In this document: positions 1-13,133 of the stretch, piece by piece
Layout: every line of letters begins with the position of its first letter
Position numbering within the stretch: position 1 is the stretch's first letter
From: Tetracladium setigerum
Taxonomy: Eukaryota > Ascomycota > Leotiomycetes > Helotiales
Length of the DNA stretch: 64,000 bases
Direction of reading: 5' to 3'
NCBI GenBank assembly: GCA_031472005.1
Contig: PZJY01000003.1
Coordinates: 2,356,001 to 2,420,000 of the forward strand
Notes under the pieces: generated by a model
Database searches by the model: none
The model's input: the letters and a program-made list of their open reading frames with translations, nothing else
Told to the model about the DNA's origin: nothing
Position numbers and translations under genes: made by a program

Positions 1-3000
1 TCAGCCACTCCAAATAGTACTTCCGAGCTTCTGCATATTTGTACTGATCCCGCAAAGCTTGCCCTTTGTTGATTACACTCTCGTACATTCTTTTTGATTT
101 CGGCCCCGCTATAACCAAAAAAGCGTCAATCGCACGCTGGTGTAGAATTTCAGACCTCCTGTCTTCGCTTCTCGCCCCAAGCACCGCTGCAAATATGGAC
201 AGGGCATGGAGAGTGGCTAAAGGAACAGTGGTGATATCGATTTCTAAATGCTCAGCAACAGCTTTCGAAAGTCCCGGGATAGTGTTAAGTATTGATTCCG
301 CGTAGTCATACTCTCCTTGCATGTTTGCACAAGCAGCCAAGCCATTAGCAACTGATTGGGTTATTCGTGAAGTTCGACCAAGAATCTCAACCATCCTTCG
401 ATGTAGGGGTTCGAAAATTCTCCTGGCTTCTGTGTATTCCCGCCGTATAAGATGTGCAAGTGCAAGTTCGTGGCGGCAGCCCAGGGTTTCGTAGTGATCT
501 GGTCCGAATACTTCAATGTAGTCTTCGACTAATCGGTTTATTTGTGGAATCACGTCGTGCGAATACATGGTAGATGGCCTCTGGTGGATTCGCGCTTGTA
601 AATGAAGTGTCATGCGTCGAAGATGGAGAGTTAAGGTATTCATGCGACCAAATGTTTCGAGTGCAACCTCAAGAGCTTCTGAAGAAATCTCGGCTGCTGC
701 ATCTAGTTCGCTCAGAGCGCAATAGCATTCTGCTAATCGTAATTTCTTTTTAAGGGTTTCTCTTGCCGCAGGCCCTGAATGAAACTGCTCCACACGCAGA
801 GTATCTTGGGTCGACTCTAGCAATAGTCGACTGCACTTCTCAATGCAGCGCTTAGCGAGCACTGCATCGACGCCTGTTGAAATTCTCAATTTTTTCTGCA
901 AATTTGCGAGAATTGACTGTTGAGAGGTGACCACTGTTCCAAAGGTTTCCCCGCATTTTATGGAAAAATGCGGATAGAAGGTCGTAGTCCAGGTGACACT
1001 GTTGGGAGAGCTCAAAAATTGATGTAGCAAGCCCAGCTGCAAGGAAGTGATGGTGTCCGACCTGAGGAAATGGTCCGGCCTAGGTTCAACTCACAATCAG
1101 CTCTTGATGGTTCCATTTGATATTCAATATTTTGAAGGGTAGCATGGTGGTGCGAAAAGTGAAATTGACTTAGTTTAGCCTCTAACGCAAAAGGAGCAAG
1201 AGACGGGGTCAAATGATACGCAGCGGTACCCACAGAATTGTGAAGCGTATTCCAACAATGGATGTTGTTGATTTAGAATATTAACATCCATCCTCGCATT
1301 TTCTCCTGGCATTCTCCCAAAGATGGTGAAATTGAGATATGAGAGACAGAGGCATGCCATCTCTGTTTCAGCCGAACCAGCCAGGAGGTATTCTTGCGGC
1401 GCAGCTATCGCTGACGGGTGAGATAGTAAGAAGTCTTTTGCAGATTCATGAATAAGCTCGATGGTGCCAAGTTCATTGATCTGAAGGAACGGTCCGCAGG
1501 CTCGGGATAAAGTAGTCCAGCCGCCGAGAAGTTTATCTCCGGGATCAACGCACCCTCTTGAGACTTCAATGGCTAGCAATTCCGTTAGTTCCTCCAGTCG
1601 AAACGGGCGACAGGCAACAGCGACAAATGGAAGAGCTCTGGCTCGTATCCGGCATAATCCTTCCGATGATGTGTCCAGTTGCTTAATAATGGTCGCATAT
1701 ATCATGTCTAATCCACGATTACCATGCTCAAGTAACTTTTGGATCTCATTCCAAGTTCTCAAATGATCAAGCTCGCTCACAGCAAGATCAGCCCAGAGGA
1801 ATAAACCCTTCGAACCTTCAACGAGCCTTTCGATGATTTCGTCTCGGCGTTGACCCAGATGTGTCATGTTTTCGAGCTTTTCATTCAAGAACACCGAAAT
1901 GTCGCAAAGGGAATCGGAAGAAGATATAGCCATTGATTTCCAGCCTATAAGCAATTTTTCCAATTTTGGTGTGTTGCGGCTCAAGATCAAAGCTTTGCAA
2001 GGGGTTTCTGATTGCGAAAGTCTTTCGAGTTTGAGAAGAAAAGCTTCGAGCTCTGTTTGTTGTTGATCAATCTCGTCAATACCATCAACAATAAGGAACA
2101 TATTCGAGACACCATGGAGAATTTCATAGATGACATCGAGAAGTGCGTCGAAGGCAATATCCGACATGTTAATCGTCTTAGATTTGAGATCCAAAAGTCG
2201 GCTTTTGACGTTGACTGACAGAAGAGGAATTTGTAAAGACTGAACAAAAATATCGCGAATGAGAGCGTGGATAGGGTCATTGAGTGAACGATACGAATGA
2301 CAATGCAGGGTGATGACTATTTGGTCATTCTCGGACTTCAAGGCTTCTGAGATGTAGCTCGACAGCACAGTTTTGCCGACTCCTGGATTAAAACGAACTA
2401 ATCAGTCGAGCTCTCTTAATCCAACCAGAACTTGCTGTCACTAGTTTGGATTACTGTACCTGGTTTTCCAAAAATCCAGAGACCTTCAGACTGTCTCGAA
2501 GATCTCCAGTGATGAAAAGCCTGTTTTTCGAGGATCCAAAGACAAGTGCCTTGAGCTCGCTCCTTGTTCAGCGTGGATCCGAGATGGGACCTTAGCGAAT
2601 CCAACCATAGAAGAACTTCATTCCAGTCCGCATCTTTCGAAGAATGTCCTTTGTATATTATCAGCTGCTGTCGTAGAATAGGCCGCAATGCAGGAGAAAG
2701 CTATTCCACTATCGCTTGGTGTAGGTGGGTTACGTGAGCCGAGTACGGCGCCCCTGAATGTAAACGAAGTCGGCTTACCAGTTTTGTGCAACTTTTTGCT
2801 GTGCAAGGAGATGATGAACAACAAGTTCGATTTTACAATACCATATTGTTTAGAATCTCTGCTCGGAAATTGGGCTATTTGGCGATGATCTGCATCAACT
2901 GGAATTATTGTTTCAAGCGGAGGACCCAGGCCTAGCTTAGCTGACCACGGAGGTACGACCTGTAAATTTAAATAATTAGCTTGTAGCTTGTTGTGGTAGA

Positions 3001-3836
3001 GATCTTCGTCTTACCAAAACTTCTGCAAAACCAGTAATTTTCATGGGCTTTAGTTCATAGAATGTCAACACTTTGATTCTCTCCAATTGCAAAAGAGATC
3101 CAAACTGTGAGCCTAAATCTTCAAGGCTGTCTGAGTCCAATTTCAATTGTTGGAGATTCGCGGTGTTTGCCTTGAATCCAGTTGCCTTTATACAATTTAC
3201 CGCTATATCTGCATATGAAGCAAGCTGGGAACCTCTATGAGGTGTCCCAATGAAAGCTACTGCTATGGTAGATTTTCTGATGTCAACGGCATCGTGTGAC
3301 TCTTGGGCCAAGAGGAGAGCCTGGTTACGAATCGTTAGAACTATTCCCGAGGGTTAAACCTAAAGTGTAATAACAACTCGCCTTCTTCAATACAAGACCA
3401 CCTAGACTATGACAGATGAAGATTATTGGACGTCGCTATATCAAGTCAACAATTTTGTTACTCTTGCTGCAAGGGAAAGTGGAATCTCTAACGGTTGAGT
3501 CTGTTGACCGTCGGATGCTTGTTAAGTGCTGTAGCAATTGTTCTGCAAAGTCGTTTACAAATCCTTTGCTGGATGTGAAGACCTGGGCATTATAACCAAA
3601 TGTCATGATTCGAGTATTAGGGATATCTTTTGGGAGGTATGCTTCCAGCCATTTTTCTCCGTTTGGATGAGTCCATGTGTGATAAGGATGGCCCTTAATT
3701 CCGTGGACGGCCACTAGGCTAGCTCAATCAGTCATGCCTACTTCGTCGAGATTATAGAAGGGGTGATGCGTCCTTACTCAAAGATTGCTTCTTGGCCGGG
3801 GTCATGAAGTATGGAGACTCCAAGGATATCCTCCAT
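1..3836 (-). CDS. NLR-like protein: alpha/beta hydrolase - NACHT - TPR (partial, frame-broken)
   Basis: This is a fungal NOD-like receptor, predicted to be a cytosolic innate-immunity or self/non-self sensor. The order of domains is visible. An N-terminal SesB/DUF676-type hydrolase has VHGIKGHPYHTW (about 3712-3675), the nucleophile elbow CHSLGG after an intron, and GTPHRGS (about 3245). A NACHT NTPase follows, with Walker A GKPGVGKT split by an intron at about 2395-2460 and Walker B FLIVDGIDEID (about 2090). TPR-like helices then run from about 1000 to the left edge. I start at ATG 3836 (MEDILG); an upstream exon is possible. One intron (3381-3321) appears to be GC-AG, because only it joins ..LVLKK to ALLLAQES. 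After the NACHT part the frame slips by +1 near 1230, 1080 and 890, the last in a run of six T's, so the TPR half is not one open frame. This could be decay or sequence error. Family assignment is firm; the C-terminus lies outside the window. Confidence 0.85.
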
Positions 3837-5381
3837 CCTAAATTTGGCGTTAGATCTTGACAAATAAGACGTGTTCCCTGAAAGCAAGAGAAAGAACAAG
3901 GCTGCAAATGTCTGAAAGCGGAGGACTAGTCGCACCGCATTGCTTTGGAAGAAATTGGGGCTACACTAATTGTGAGGTAAAAAAAAAATGCGTCCTTAAA
4001 TTTAGAAAACAATGATGGCGCGAAGATATTGAGGTGGTGGTTAGGCACCAGCTTGTTTCAGGTGGTTCAAGCTTGTGGCGTCGTGTTGCATATAAACTTT
4101 GATCTCTTGCAGCTCGCATACGCCAATCAGGGAGGCTTTTCAGGATACAGCCCCCAAGAGCCTTAGAGCTGGCAGCACCCATAACAATAGTCATTTGCCA
4201 ACCTTCAGGCTCTTCAATTGAAGGTCATTCAGTAGTATCATCGGAGCGAGGCTTTAGGAATACATTGAACCCAGACTATATTGAGGAGAGAACTATCTTG
4301 AGGAGAGGATAATCAACAATCCATCCCAGCTATCTACTCGTCTGTGTCACCGTCGTGTGTATCTTGAGGACCTTAATACATAATTGTCAGACCAATGACA
4401 TGAGCTGATGATACGCTACTTACGACAATTCAAAGTGGGGCCATATAGACCATCTTTTAGAGGAGACATCCGCACTATCCAGTCGATGTCCTTTACATTT
4501 CGTTAATGAATGAACAAACAGATGCGAACTCACGAGGCTTACCGTTACTAATACGCCTGCCATTATCCAGATTATCCCAGGTAGAGATATTGGCTTTCTT
4601 ACTTCGGAATTGTCGGTCCTGTCTTAACTTATATAAACTTTGAGAATACACAATCAATGACTGATTCTTTTCGATTCTGGGAAAGAGACCGAATCTTATA
4701 TACGTGGACATACCACATTGGAATCATCCCGTGTGTTGTCAAGGGGCGTGGCATATCTCGAGGCTCTCTCCAGCTGCAGGGACTGAAAACGCTGGAGGGT
4801 TAATAACCAATCACGAGCCAGAGCGCTTCTGAGGCTTGACTCCGCCTCGATGTTGAAATGGCACATCGCCGTCGCATAATAGGAGGGAGCGAAGCCTCCA
4901 CCGACAACCGCGACACCATAACAGCTCCATCGAATACGCTTGTCTCCTGCTGGCTCTGCGATAATATTTCAATCGTAGGTTCGTAGCCAGCACCACGGGC
5001 AGGTGGGAGTTCGACTTTGCTGGCCTGAGAAAAAATATAAGGTGTCAGCGAATGCTTCCCATAAATCATATTCGCTTTCCGGAACTAAGTTTGCTTTAGA
5101 TCTCGAACAGAATGTCCCAAGGAAAGTTAGGTCGAGAGCAGGGAATGTAAATGATATACTAACTTGCGTTTTTCTTTAACCAGGTTATATTATGTTTCAG
5201 CAAGAAAGAGTAATAAGCAGCTGCCCACGGGCCAGCACCCTTCTCTGATTATGGTCATTGCCCTGCTTGAAGATGCATCAATTCTCAGAATTTTTGGCAC
5301 AGTATAGCACCGTTTCACGTCTTCAACCAACTTCCCTAGCAGCTTATGGGATAGCAGAGCTAAATATAAACATAAAATATA
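3837..5381. other. Intergenic, no supported gene
   Basis: Only short frames (at most 89 codons) occur on either strand, without recognisable domains, signal peptides or good splice sites. The left part presumably carries the promoter of the NLR gene. I see no tRNA, tandem repeat or terminal inverted repeat. Confidence 0.5.
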
Positions 5382-7567
5382 TCAATCATCGTCACCAACT
5401 GGACCCAATAATAATCTTCCTCCTCGGTGATGAGCGCTTAATCCAACCCACACTCCATGAACGTCTTCTTCCTTCATCTTCGCATTGACCTGCCCATCAC
5501 GCAACGGTCTATACTTCCGAGCATATTCCTGTACAGTGTGGCCTTGTAACTGATCAACGACGCCCCAAGCATTGTGAATCATGCCTAGCCTCTTGCTTCT
5601 TGTAAATGCCAAAATAATTGCGATAACCAAGAAGGAATGCACGAGGAGAATAGCCGAGATTATGGTCAAGGCTCTCATATTTGTAGGAACCAACACGCTC
5701 TGGTAATTAACAATTGTGCTATCTCATTTGTAGTCGAATTGCTCGATGTGGTCGTAATATGACATGCCAAACACTGTTGTCCATACTGCTTGGAGGGCTA
5801 GAGATGGATGTACGGTATCTTGAACAACATCGTTGAAGAGTGTTGCAAGCGCGGCATGCGCTTGATCGTACATGTCTCCATTGGCCACACTAAGACACTC
5901 TCTGCACATTACAATCGAAACGTTGGAGTTGAAAAATCCATTACGGTTGTCTCCAGGATTGGTTGACTCGACAATGAATTCGGGGTATGTCGATTCTTGC
6001 GCCCATAACCCAACTTTTTTTTTAGATTTCACCATGTGGAGTTGAAAAACACCTCTGTCGCGGAGTGGCTTAGGATTTGACACGGCTCCTAGTTGCTCCC
6101 TTACTGCTCGGGTGTCATACTTGGAATGTGCGTGGTCCCATTCTAACTCTGCTTCGGTACGATTATGATCGCTAGAGGCCTTAACCGCAGCATCCATAAC
6201 TTCAAAAGCAGCGTAGCATAAGCTAAAGGAGAATGAAACCATAGGGTCGTTCGTAGGAATTCTTAGCCATTCTTCATTCTTCTCATGGTCAGAAGTTCCG
6301 ACGAACTGGAGGGAATCTAGAATGGGCTCCTTCTCATCGAACCCTATGTACTCAACCTCAACAATTGAGCCGGTTTCCTGACCTTTTTCCCAGTATTCCA
6401 TCCACCGCTTGTAGGACCCAGTTGTATTGATCACTAGAAAAGCCCTTCCTGGCCCATACTCCATGTACTCATCCATATCTTCTTGGGCCGTCTTTGTTTG
6501 GTCACTCAACGAAGACCGTATGCCAGATTTAGATTTGAAGGGATAGACGCTCAGCGACCATTCATTTGATCGTCAATTTGTGGACATTCGAACTGCAGTA
6601 GCACAATCAAATGGATGCATACCATCATCTTCGCTGCTACTGTGTAATTCCTTAATTGGAACATCTGCTCTGATGCGCCCCTGTAGGTGCGGAGCTGGCG
6701 AACCCGCGGAATTGGAGTCCCAATTCATTTGTAAGTCTTGTATTCTTGGTTGCACACAGATGAATCGTGAGTCGAACACCAAAGCTTTGCCATTGTAGTC
6801 GTTGAGGGAGTTCCTCTGTAACTCGGGATAGACAGGTAAGAAGGCCCTGATGGATTTTCCAGTGTCGTGGGTCCCTGGGATCTGGTCAGTCTGTTGCGAA
6901 TCTTCTGCGTAAGCCGGGAATGTATTGGGCTTGTGCAACCAATACCTCTCGTCCGAATACAATACTTTGTTGACCGAGTTGGACATGTCGTAGCCATAAT
7001 ACAACATAACCTGCTTCCCAAATTCCGCAACAGGTGCTAATTTGACATCGGAAAGTAGAATGGTTGAAGAAAACTGAAGAAGTGCCGTGATTGAGAAGAG
7101 TACAAATAAGAGTGGTGCGACGGCGAGGCCTCTTCCTCTTCGTAAAGATGGTAAAAGCGGCGCCATGAGTGTTTGAGGGCCTGTATTTTCGAACTGGATT
7201 AAGGAAACCGCCGTGAGTTAGGAAGCAGTACGCTATGTCTGTGCAAGAGAATTGTTGCAAGAATCGAAGTACATATTGCTGCCTGCGCAGTAATAACGGA
7301 TCTGACAAGCAGAGAGCTGAGGGTGACGGCCCGCGCCGTCCAGTTCGCAAGAACGATGCGTCGCCATGAATCGTTGCTATCTTTGGCAATCCAGAGGAAC
7401 CAGAGGAATGCGAGAGCTCCGAGGTTGAGGAAATGCCCAAGGGCGATGACAACCATGCGGAACCGGCCAAGCCTTTGCAAAGCATTCAAGCGTTTCTCCT
7501 GTGGCAGGCCCGCTGCTTCCTCAGATTCAGCAGTGCTTGTGATTGCTGAATAATATTTGGTAGCCAT
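5382..7567 (-). pseudogene. Fungal multi-pass membrane protein with two in-frame TGA codons
   Basis: I do not recognise a named family. The architecture resembles large uncharacterised ascomycete membrane proteins: two N-terminal membrane segments (ALGHFLNLGALAFLWFLW and the stretch ending TSILATILL), a third after an intron (LLFVLFSITALLQF), a long glycosylatable extracellular region with Cys, and a last segment (ISAILLVHSFLVIAIILAF, about 5660) before a short tail. Start ATG 7567 (MATKYYS) has a good context; the longer frame upstream begins with TTG. Two TGA codons interrupt the frame at 6575-6573 and 5726-5724. In both cases the same frame continues on the far side without any shift (RSNEWSLSVYPF after the first, VLVPTNMRALT after the second). 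No intron removes them. It is therefore a recent pseudogene, a stop-readthrough gene or a base-calling artefact. Confidence 0.65.
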
Positions 7568-8162
7568 TTGAATGCTGGAGACGACAAAACCGAACCTTTC
7601 TAAGCATACTACGTTTCCCGTTTCGGAGGCTGTCAATATAGATTGAAATAATCAATGCTCATGCACTGTAAATAGGTGGGGAAGTGTTGGCGACGGAAAT
7701 GCAGATGATTATAGTTAGAGGTGAGTGGACCTGCAAAAGGGGTAAATATCCACTTATATACATAGTTGTGAGGGGGGACCGACGACATACTTCCGTTCCA
7801 ACGGCAGGTAGGTCTCTCACTCTTTTTTGTTGCACGTCGCCACTATGTTATTACCTCTTCTGCCTAGGCTATCTGCTAGCGTCTCTTACTAAAAGTGGAG
7901 ATTTCTTGTGTTTTGTTGCATATCATATAAAAATATTACGTCGCACACCATTCGGAATGGAATTTGCAGGAAATTCGGATGGTCTTGGAAGGAAAGATTG
8001 CCAAAGACAAATATTTAATAAGGCTAGATATCTGAAGATACCTATAGCTCTATTTTAATGTAATTAAGGTATGGCTTGAAGTGAAGAGCTACCTACTCAA
8101 ATCATTTGATATTGTACAGTATAATCACCTCCGTTTCTCCCCGGCATTCTGAAATGCGCACT
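7568..8162. other. Intergenic spacer
   Basis: AT-rich stretch between the membrane-protein gene and the 2EXR-like gene, both on the minus strand. A 124-codon plus-strand frame here starts with TTG, is low in information and has no recognisable feature. I see nothing else supportable. Confidence 0.4.
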
Positions 8163-9565
8163 TCACAGTCTACCAGCCAAGTAGGCATTAGCTGCTGGTC
8201 CATCCTTCTCATCAACTGTTCCTAAACCCTTATTCTTCTGTCTCTTCTTGTGTTCGTCCTCCACGCGCTTCTCCAAATCTATCGCTGGGCCCATAATTTG
8301 ACCACTTGCTGACTAGGCACGCTACGAAAATGGCCATGCGTCAAGTGCAAGCTTTCTAGTTCCATAATACACCACGCAGATGTCACCAAAGCATCAACAA
8401 CTCTTAGTGGTGACCAAGGTCGAAAGACTACCTCGGGGTGGGATGACCCTTGCGCAAGTTTGATTTTGTGCTCCTTCCTGCCGGCTGCGTGAATTATAAG
8501 TTCATGAAGACTCGGACAGAGTTTTCTTAATGCTTTGCAGCTGAGTTCAAGGACTTCGCCGAAGTCACCGCATTGTACCATCAATGGCGCTGCTGGAAAG
8601 ACTGGGATGGAACTATCAAGAAACCCCTGAAGTTCTACCGAAGTAATTCTCTGTGTGTTGCGATGTCCAATCTCATTGAAAAATTGGGCAAGTGGCTCGA
8701 TGAGGTATTGTTCACCGGATGTTCGAGATTTGAAGAGACCTCGATCGAAGAACTGGGTAGTGGAGAGAAGTACGCCTGGGGAAACTAGAATCATCTCACC
8801 AAACGGGGAGCGGTTGACATTGATACCTGCGAAAGGAACTCCGATCATGGCCTGTTGCCGAAGATGTTGCTTCCAGGGATATCCCGATTCGCTTTGCGCA
8901 CGAAAGTCAAAGGCAAACTTGTTGCCGTAAAGAAACTGGACAGCTTCATCATGAATTTCTTTGCAAGTTCTCAAAATCTGTGTACCGAAGATTCCTGGCA
9001 GGTCGATACGTGCAGCTTTGATAATCTGGGTACGATATATCCCTCGACGATATACCACAGGGGTAACGTTTGCTTGAAGGTCCTCATCCCAGTACTCTTC
9101 CAATCTCTCGACTAGTGAAGGTCCAAATAAGAATGGCCCCATGACAGTGTTATTTCTTTCAATCTGGATCTGTTGTTCCATTGTAGGCTTGGCCAAGATC
9201 GTCACATCAGTCTTAGGTCCTGCTCGACCGCCATATCGGGGAAGGTTGTTCTGTTCATCGTCTTTTTGAAGTAGATCGTAAGTGATATTCCATTGATAAG
9301 AGAATGCTGTCTTGACTGTATAGCGCAGATTTTCTGGTATCTCATCTGGATCTTGGGCGTAGCTATCGACAGCTTCCCGGAAGTGAATTGGACCAGGCAT
9401 GATAGGCACCGGGCGAATAAACAGGAGTCGATAAATCTTCTGGCGAATCTCAAGGGGAAGGCGAATAAGAAATAGGCAGGAATCTGGTCGCTCTCCTCCC
9501 TCAGAGGCATCAGGATTGTTCAGCCCCAGGTCGTTGAGCACCACTGACAGGCTCGATGCAGACAT
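8163..9565 (-). CDS. 2EXR / DUF7730-like F-box-type protein
   Basis: The product is about 466 residues if the tail is included. Near residue 33 it has the signature LIRLPLEIRQKIYRLLF, the F-box-like 2EXR/DUF7730 motif of a very large ascomycete family of unknown function. The middle has a second family hallmark, LRTCKEIHDEAVQFLYGN, followed by a C-terminal alpha/beta region. ATG 9565 (MSASSLS) is the only sensible start. The long open frame stops at 8279 (KLWAQR then TAG). The next frame continues for 38 more codons, beginning DLEKRVEDEHKK and ending AYLAGRL-TGA at 8163, and reads as a natural charged tail. One missing base in the CCC run (plus-strand GGG 8287-8289) would join them. It is a tandem relative of the gene at 10227-11616. 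Function unknown; adaptor for protein turnover is only a guess. Confidence 0.75.
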
Positions 9566-10226
9566 CTTGTGTGCCGCAGATATCTGGCTCTATGTGACGA
9601 CTTGAGTCAATGAGCAGATATAATTATTCAGAGGAGTCGGTGTGTGTATGGCAGATTCCGAGAATGTCTGGCGTCAGATCGATGGGTTGTTGTTGATGAA
9701 GTTCTAGGATCGCGTCGCGTGAAGTCGACGGGGCTGCCGTTGGTAAAGGACCTCAGGAACAGAACCCAGGCAGCGTCAATGCGTCAGTTGAGAGTAAATA
9801 AGGAGCTGATCGGAAGACTGATGGGTGTATGGTCCGTTCTTAGAGTGTGTCATGCAAGTGTTGGTGTTGGTTGGCTTTGCAGATGAAGAAGGTCATGAAC
9901 AGTCTGTCGGCAGAGCGTGCGCGTTTTGACGATGTCTTTGCTATAATCGTGACAAGCAAAATCCAGTTGTCTCCACTGCCGAATGAAAGTGACTAAGAAA
10001 TTCCTCTCAAGGTGAACCGAATAATGATCTTCTTGTGTCTAAAGGTTCCCCATCACAAAGCTGACAATCCATCTGCATTCATTTGCGAGCCTCCTACAGT
10101 CCCCAAACTGACTCACATTATTGTCCAAAAGTGCGTTATATTTCTTTTCCTCTTTCTTGTATATTGAGCAATGCGTCCCACTAACAGACGACGACTTTTG
10201 TTTTACAATCTATACATGCTCTTTCA
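9566..10226. other. Intergenic spacer between paralogues
   Basis: Holds the presumed promoter of the 8163-9565 gene and the 3' end of the next minus-strand gene. Short plus-strand frames (at most 80 codons) have no supporting features. Confidence 0.4.
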
Positions 10227-11616
10227 TCAAACCCCCGTCCTATATTGCCATCTCAAAACTTGAGCACGTCTGTCATCATTTCTCTCATCCACCACAGCCA
10301 TCAGCTTTAATTCGTTCTCCCACTCCTCCTCACTAGGGGTCCACTGATATTTCCCAAGTTGCAATTTCCTCAATTCAGGCAAGGTCTCAACAAGATTTTC
10401 GACGGCGAATCTGTCCATCTTTCTACGCCGTGCCCTGCCAATCGCGAGTAATTGTAAATTTCCACGCCCGATCAAGTGTTTGTCAAAATCAAGTGTCAGC
10501 TCCCTCAGACTAACACAAACATTCTTCAAGATCAAGGCGTATGTTTGCAAAATTGATGAGAAGCTGACTGGACGAAGGCTCCGGTCATCGAGAACCTCCG
10601 GATTCCTCGAGAGGCCTTCCAATTGAATTTTCCTGATCAGTGATGCGTTCCTCGGCCCAATATTTCTGAAAAATCTGTTCATGGGGTGTCTTTGAGAAAT
10701 GCTGGGCGGTAGGTTTCGGGCCGGGTATCAAACAGCAACTCTACTGCTCCTGCCACATATTGTTCCTCGGATGCGACCAGCAGTTGAGCTAGAATGGGAC
10801 TTTCAGAAGTGTGATCTGGACGAGGGAGTGGGTGGCGGCCTTCAGTATCAAAAACGAATGTGTTCGTAGAGTAGAGTATTTCGGTTGCTTCCTTTTCAAT
10901 TTGACGACAAGTCCGCAGGACGCTGCTACCAAGTAATCCTGTGGCATTTACAAGCGCGCGGTTGAGAATTTGTGTTACTTTTTTCTCGATGTGTCCGCGT
11001 TGATGAATATACGGAGTAACTTCAGACTGTAGACCCGGATGAAAGCAGGGTTCAAGAAATGGCATCTTGTTGGTGGTGTTGTATTGCTTGGTTGCGATGA
11101 GTTGGAGCTGCTCCTCGGTTGGTGAGGTCACCCAAGTGAAAGGTATGGTCTGAGTTCTGCCATCGTATTGAGGAAGTGGCGTGGCTTCAGAGTAGACTTG
11201 ACGATTTGGTTCCCACTGATAGCTGTAAAGAGATAGGTTGTAGATTTTATACTTTTCTTCCCCATTCTCATCCCTTCCAAGTAGGCGTTTGACCTGATAC
11301 CGGACCTCGCCTGGGACCAGACCGATCGGTCGCTCGAAGAGCTCCTTCCAAATTCGATCCCTAACCTCTTCAAAAGGTTCAGATAATTTCATCGAAAGAG
11401 CTTGGCCATTGACTTACCGATTGGGAGTCTTAATAAATGACAGACATTAGAGGGCGGGTCTGGCCAAACAAAGGATGAATTCCCCACTTTGTTACGCATT
11501 CCTGCGTCCGCGATACCTAGGTGGGAATCAACGGAAGAGAGGCTGAATCCATTGATACCCAGTAATGCTTGATTGAGTATTGCTTTCTGCTCGTCTTGTG
11601 TGTATTGATGTTCCAT
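10227..11616 (-). CDS. 2EXR / DUF7730-like F-box-type protein, second copy
   Basis: This paralogue of the neighbouring 8163-9565 gene is on the same strand. The start ATG 11616 gives MEHQYTQDEQ. The F-box-like motif HLLRLPI/EVRDRIWKELF is split by a clean 50-nt intron (GTAAGT donor) close to 11400. The second hallmark, LRTCRQIEKEATEILYSTN, lies about 150 residues later. The frame then stops at 10679 (LKDTP-TGA). A C-terminal block of about 150 codons (MNRFFRNIGPRNASL to the stop at 10227) continues in the -1 frame across a CCCC run (plus-strand GGGG 10683-10686). A single missing base there restores one protein of about 440 residues. I therefore treat the three pieces as one gene. Function unknown. 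Confidence 0.72.
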
Positions 11617-13133
11617 GGCCGCAGCTTGTATGTTAGGGGCAGGAGACAGAAACGTGGAATGATTTGCTAGAGCGTCAGAGGAAGTTAAAAAGGAGGTAGA
11701 GAGTTACGTCGTCTCGTTGAGCTTTCTGGTTGGTTTCAGCGAAGAAGAGGTACTAAGGCAGTTCCTCGAAAAGTTCAGGTTCCCATAGACGTTATAAAGA
11801 ATTGAGGAAGTCGAGGTAATCCACTAGTCGCTCGTCAGCCTAAAACCGCGATCTTGGCAATGAGTCAACAATTTATGGTAACTGACTGTTACCTAACGAG
11901 GTGTCAAATACGGAGATGAATTCGCTGAGATGAAATGTCCTTTTATTAGTGACACTCAAGAGCTGAAAGAGGACTGGAAGTAGGCAAGACTTAGGGTCCT
12001 CAAGGTCATGTTATTGGTAATCACGTGACATTATACGCCTTTTTTCCCATCCCTTGAAATTTCCAACGGAACGTTTATAGTTGCGCAACAGCGGTACACT
12101 TTATGAGTTAGATTAAATTTACTTTTTTGATGGAAGGATTCTCCTGTCCAAGTTGATCTAAGAAAGCTGATTGATCGCTTAGTCCTGCAGTTGAAGCTGT
12201 TCTCAGCGGCATCATAAATTCATGAATCTCCTCAAGAAAGTACAAGTAATGGGTCATAGTAAAAAGGAAATACTAGAATATTTTTTGGGATCGTCTTCTG
12301 ACTCCTATCGCTTAAACCGAGAATTTATATCTCAGAGAGCACTTGAAAGTTTGCCAAGCTCACCAGACCCAGACATAATGAACGTCCAGAAGTACAGCGA
12401 ATGTATACCACAACAGATATCATATAATGGATTTGGAAAACAAATTATAGTAAGCCAGAATTGTGTTTTCTGCTGCTCTGTCCTGAGCTTCACAATTCTG
12501 GCGAGGAGTGTCGTCCTGGGAACACGACAAACACTTCCAGAACTCAGTGTATGAGAGGTCATACTCAATAAAAAAACAAGGCTCCCTAGCCCTGTATACC
12601 TTGCTCTCCTTTCTATGGATTAATATATGCTAAGATATTTTGTTTGTGCTAGGATAATGACAAGTGTTTGCCCGACCAATCTGCCAAGACCACTCCTTCA
12701 AGATAGCAAACAATAAACCCTGTTATCTACAACATGCTTCATCTTGGGTTATGAGAGAGTTGATTTCAAAGTCCCAAAACTCAGCCTCTAAACTATTCAA
12801 ACTTGCGAGCACTAGATCCCAAAATCGCATGTGGTGTGTTCGTGGTCACACCACGAGATCTGGGTGGTTCGGGTACAATACATGGATCATTTCAACCGGC
12901 ACGCAACTGTTGGTTGGAACTACGGGCTATGCCAGCCACATTAATATGTACTGTAACTGCACGTTTCAACACAAGGCTGAGTAGTGCGCCCGATAAGAAA
13001 TCAAGGACTCGACGGCCAAGGCCAGGGCAGGATTCATTTAAGAATCAGGCAACGCGACAACGCCTTGACCTTTGACCTCCAAGCGAACATTGCGATTTTG
13101 ACTTCCCGTTCTACAGCACGGATTCATAGCCAA
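11617..13133. other. Intergenic, no supported gene
   Basis: About 1.5 kb between the divergent 2EXR-like gene and the aspartic-protease-like gene. Frames of up to 110 codons on plus (12222-12554, 12664-12984) have neither recognisable motifs nor codon use like the neighbours. The right half presumably includes the promoter of the gene starting at 13134. Confidence 0.4.

Noticed and set aside
12222..12984. Plus-strand frames of 106-110 codons in the intergenic region
   Set aside because: AT-rich, no domain, no good initiation context, no splice partners.
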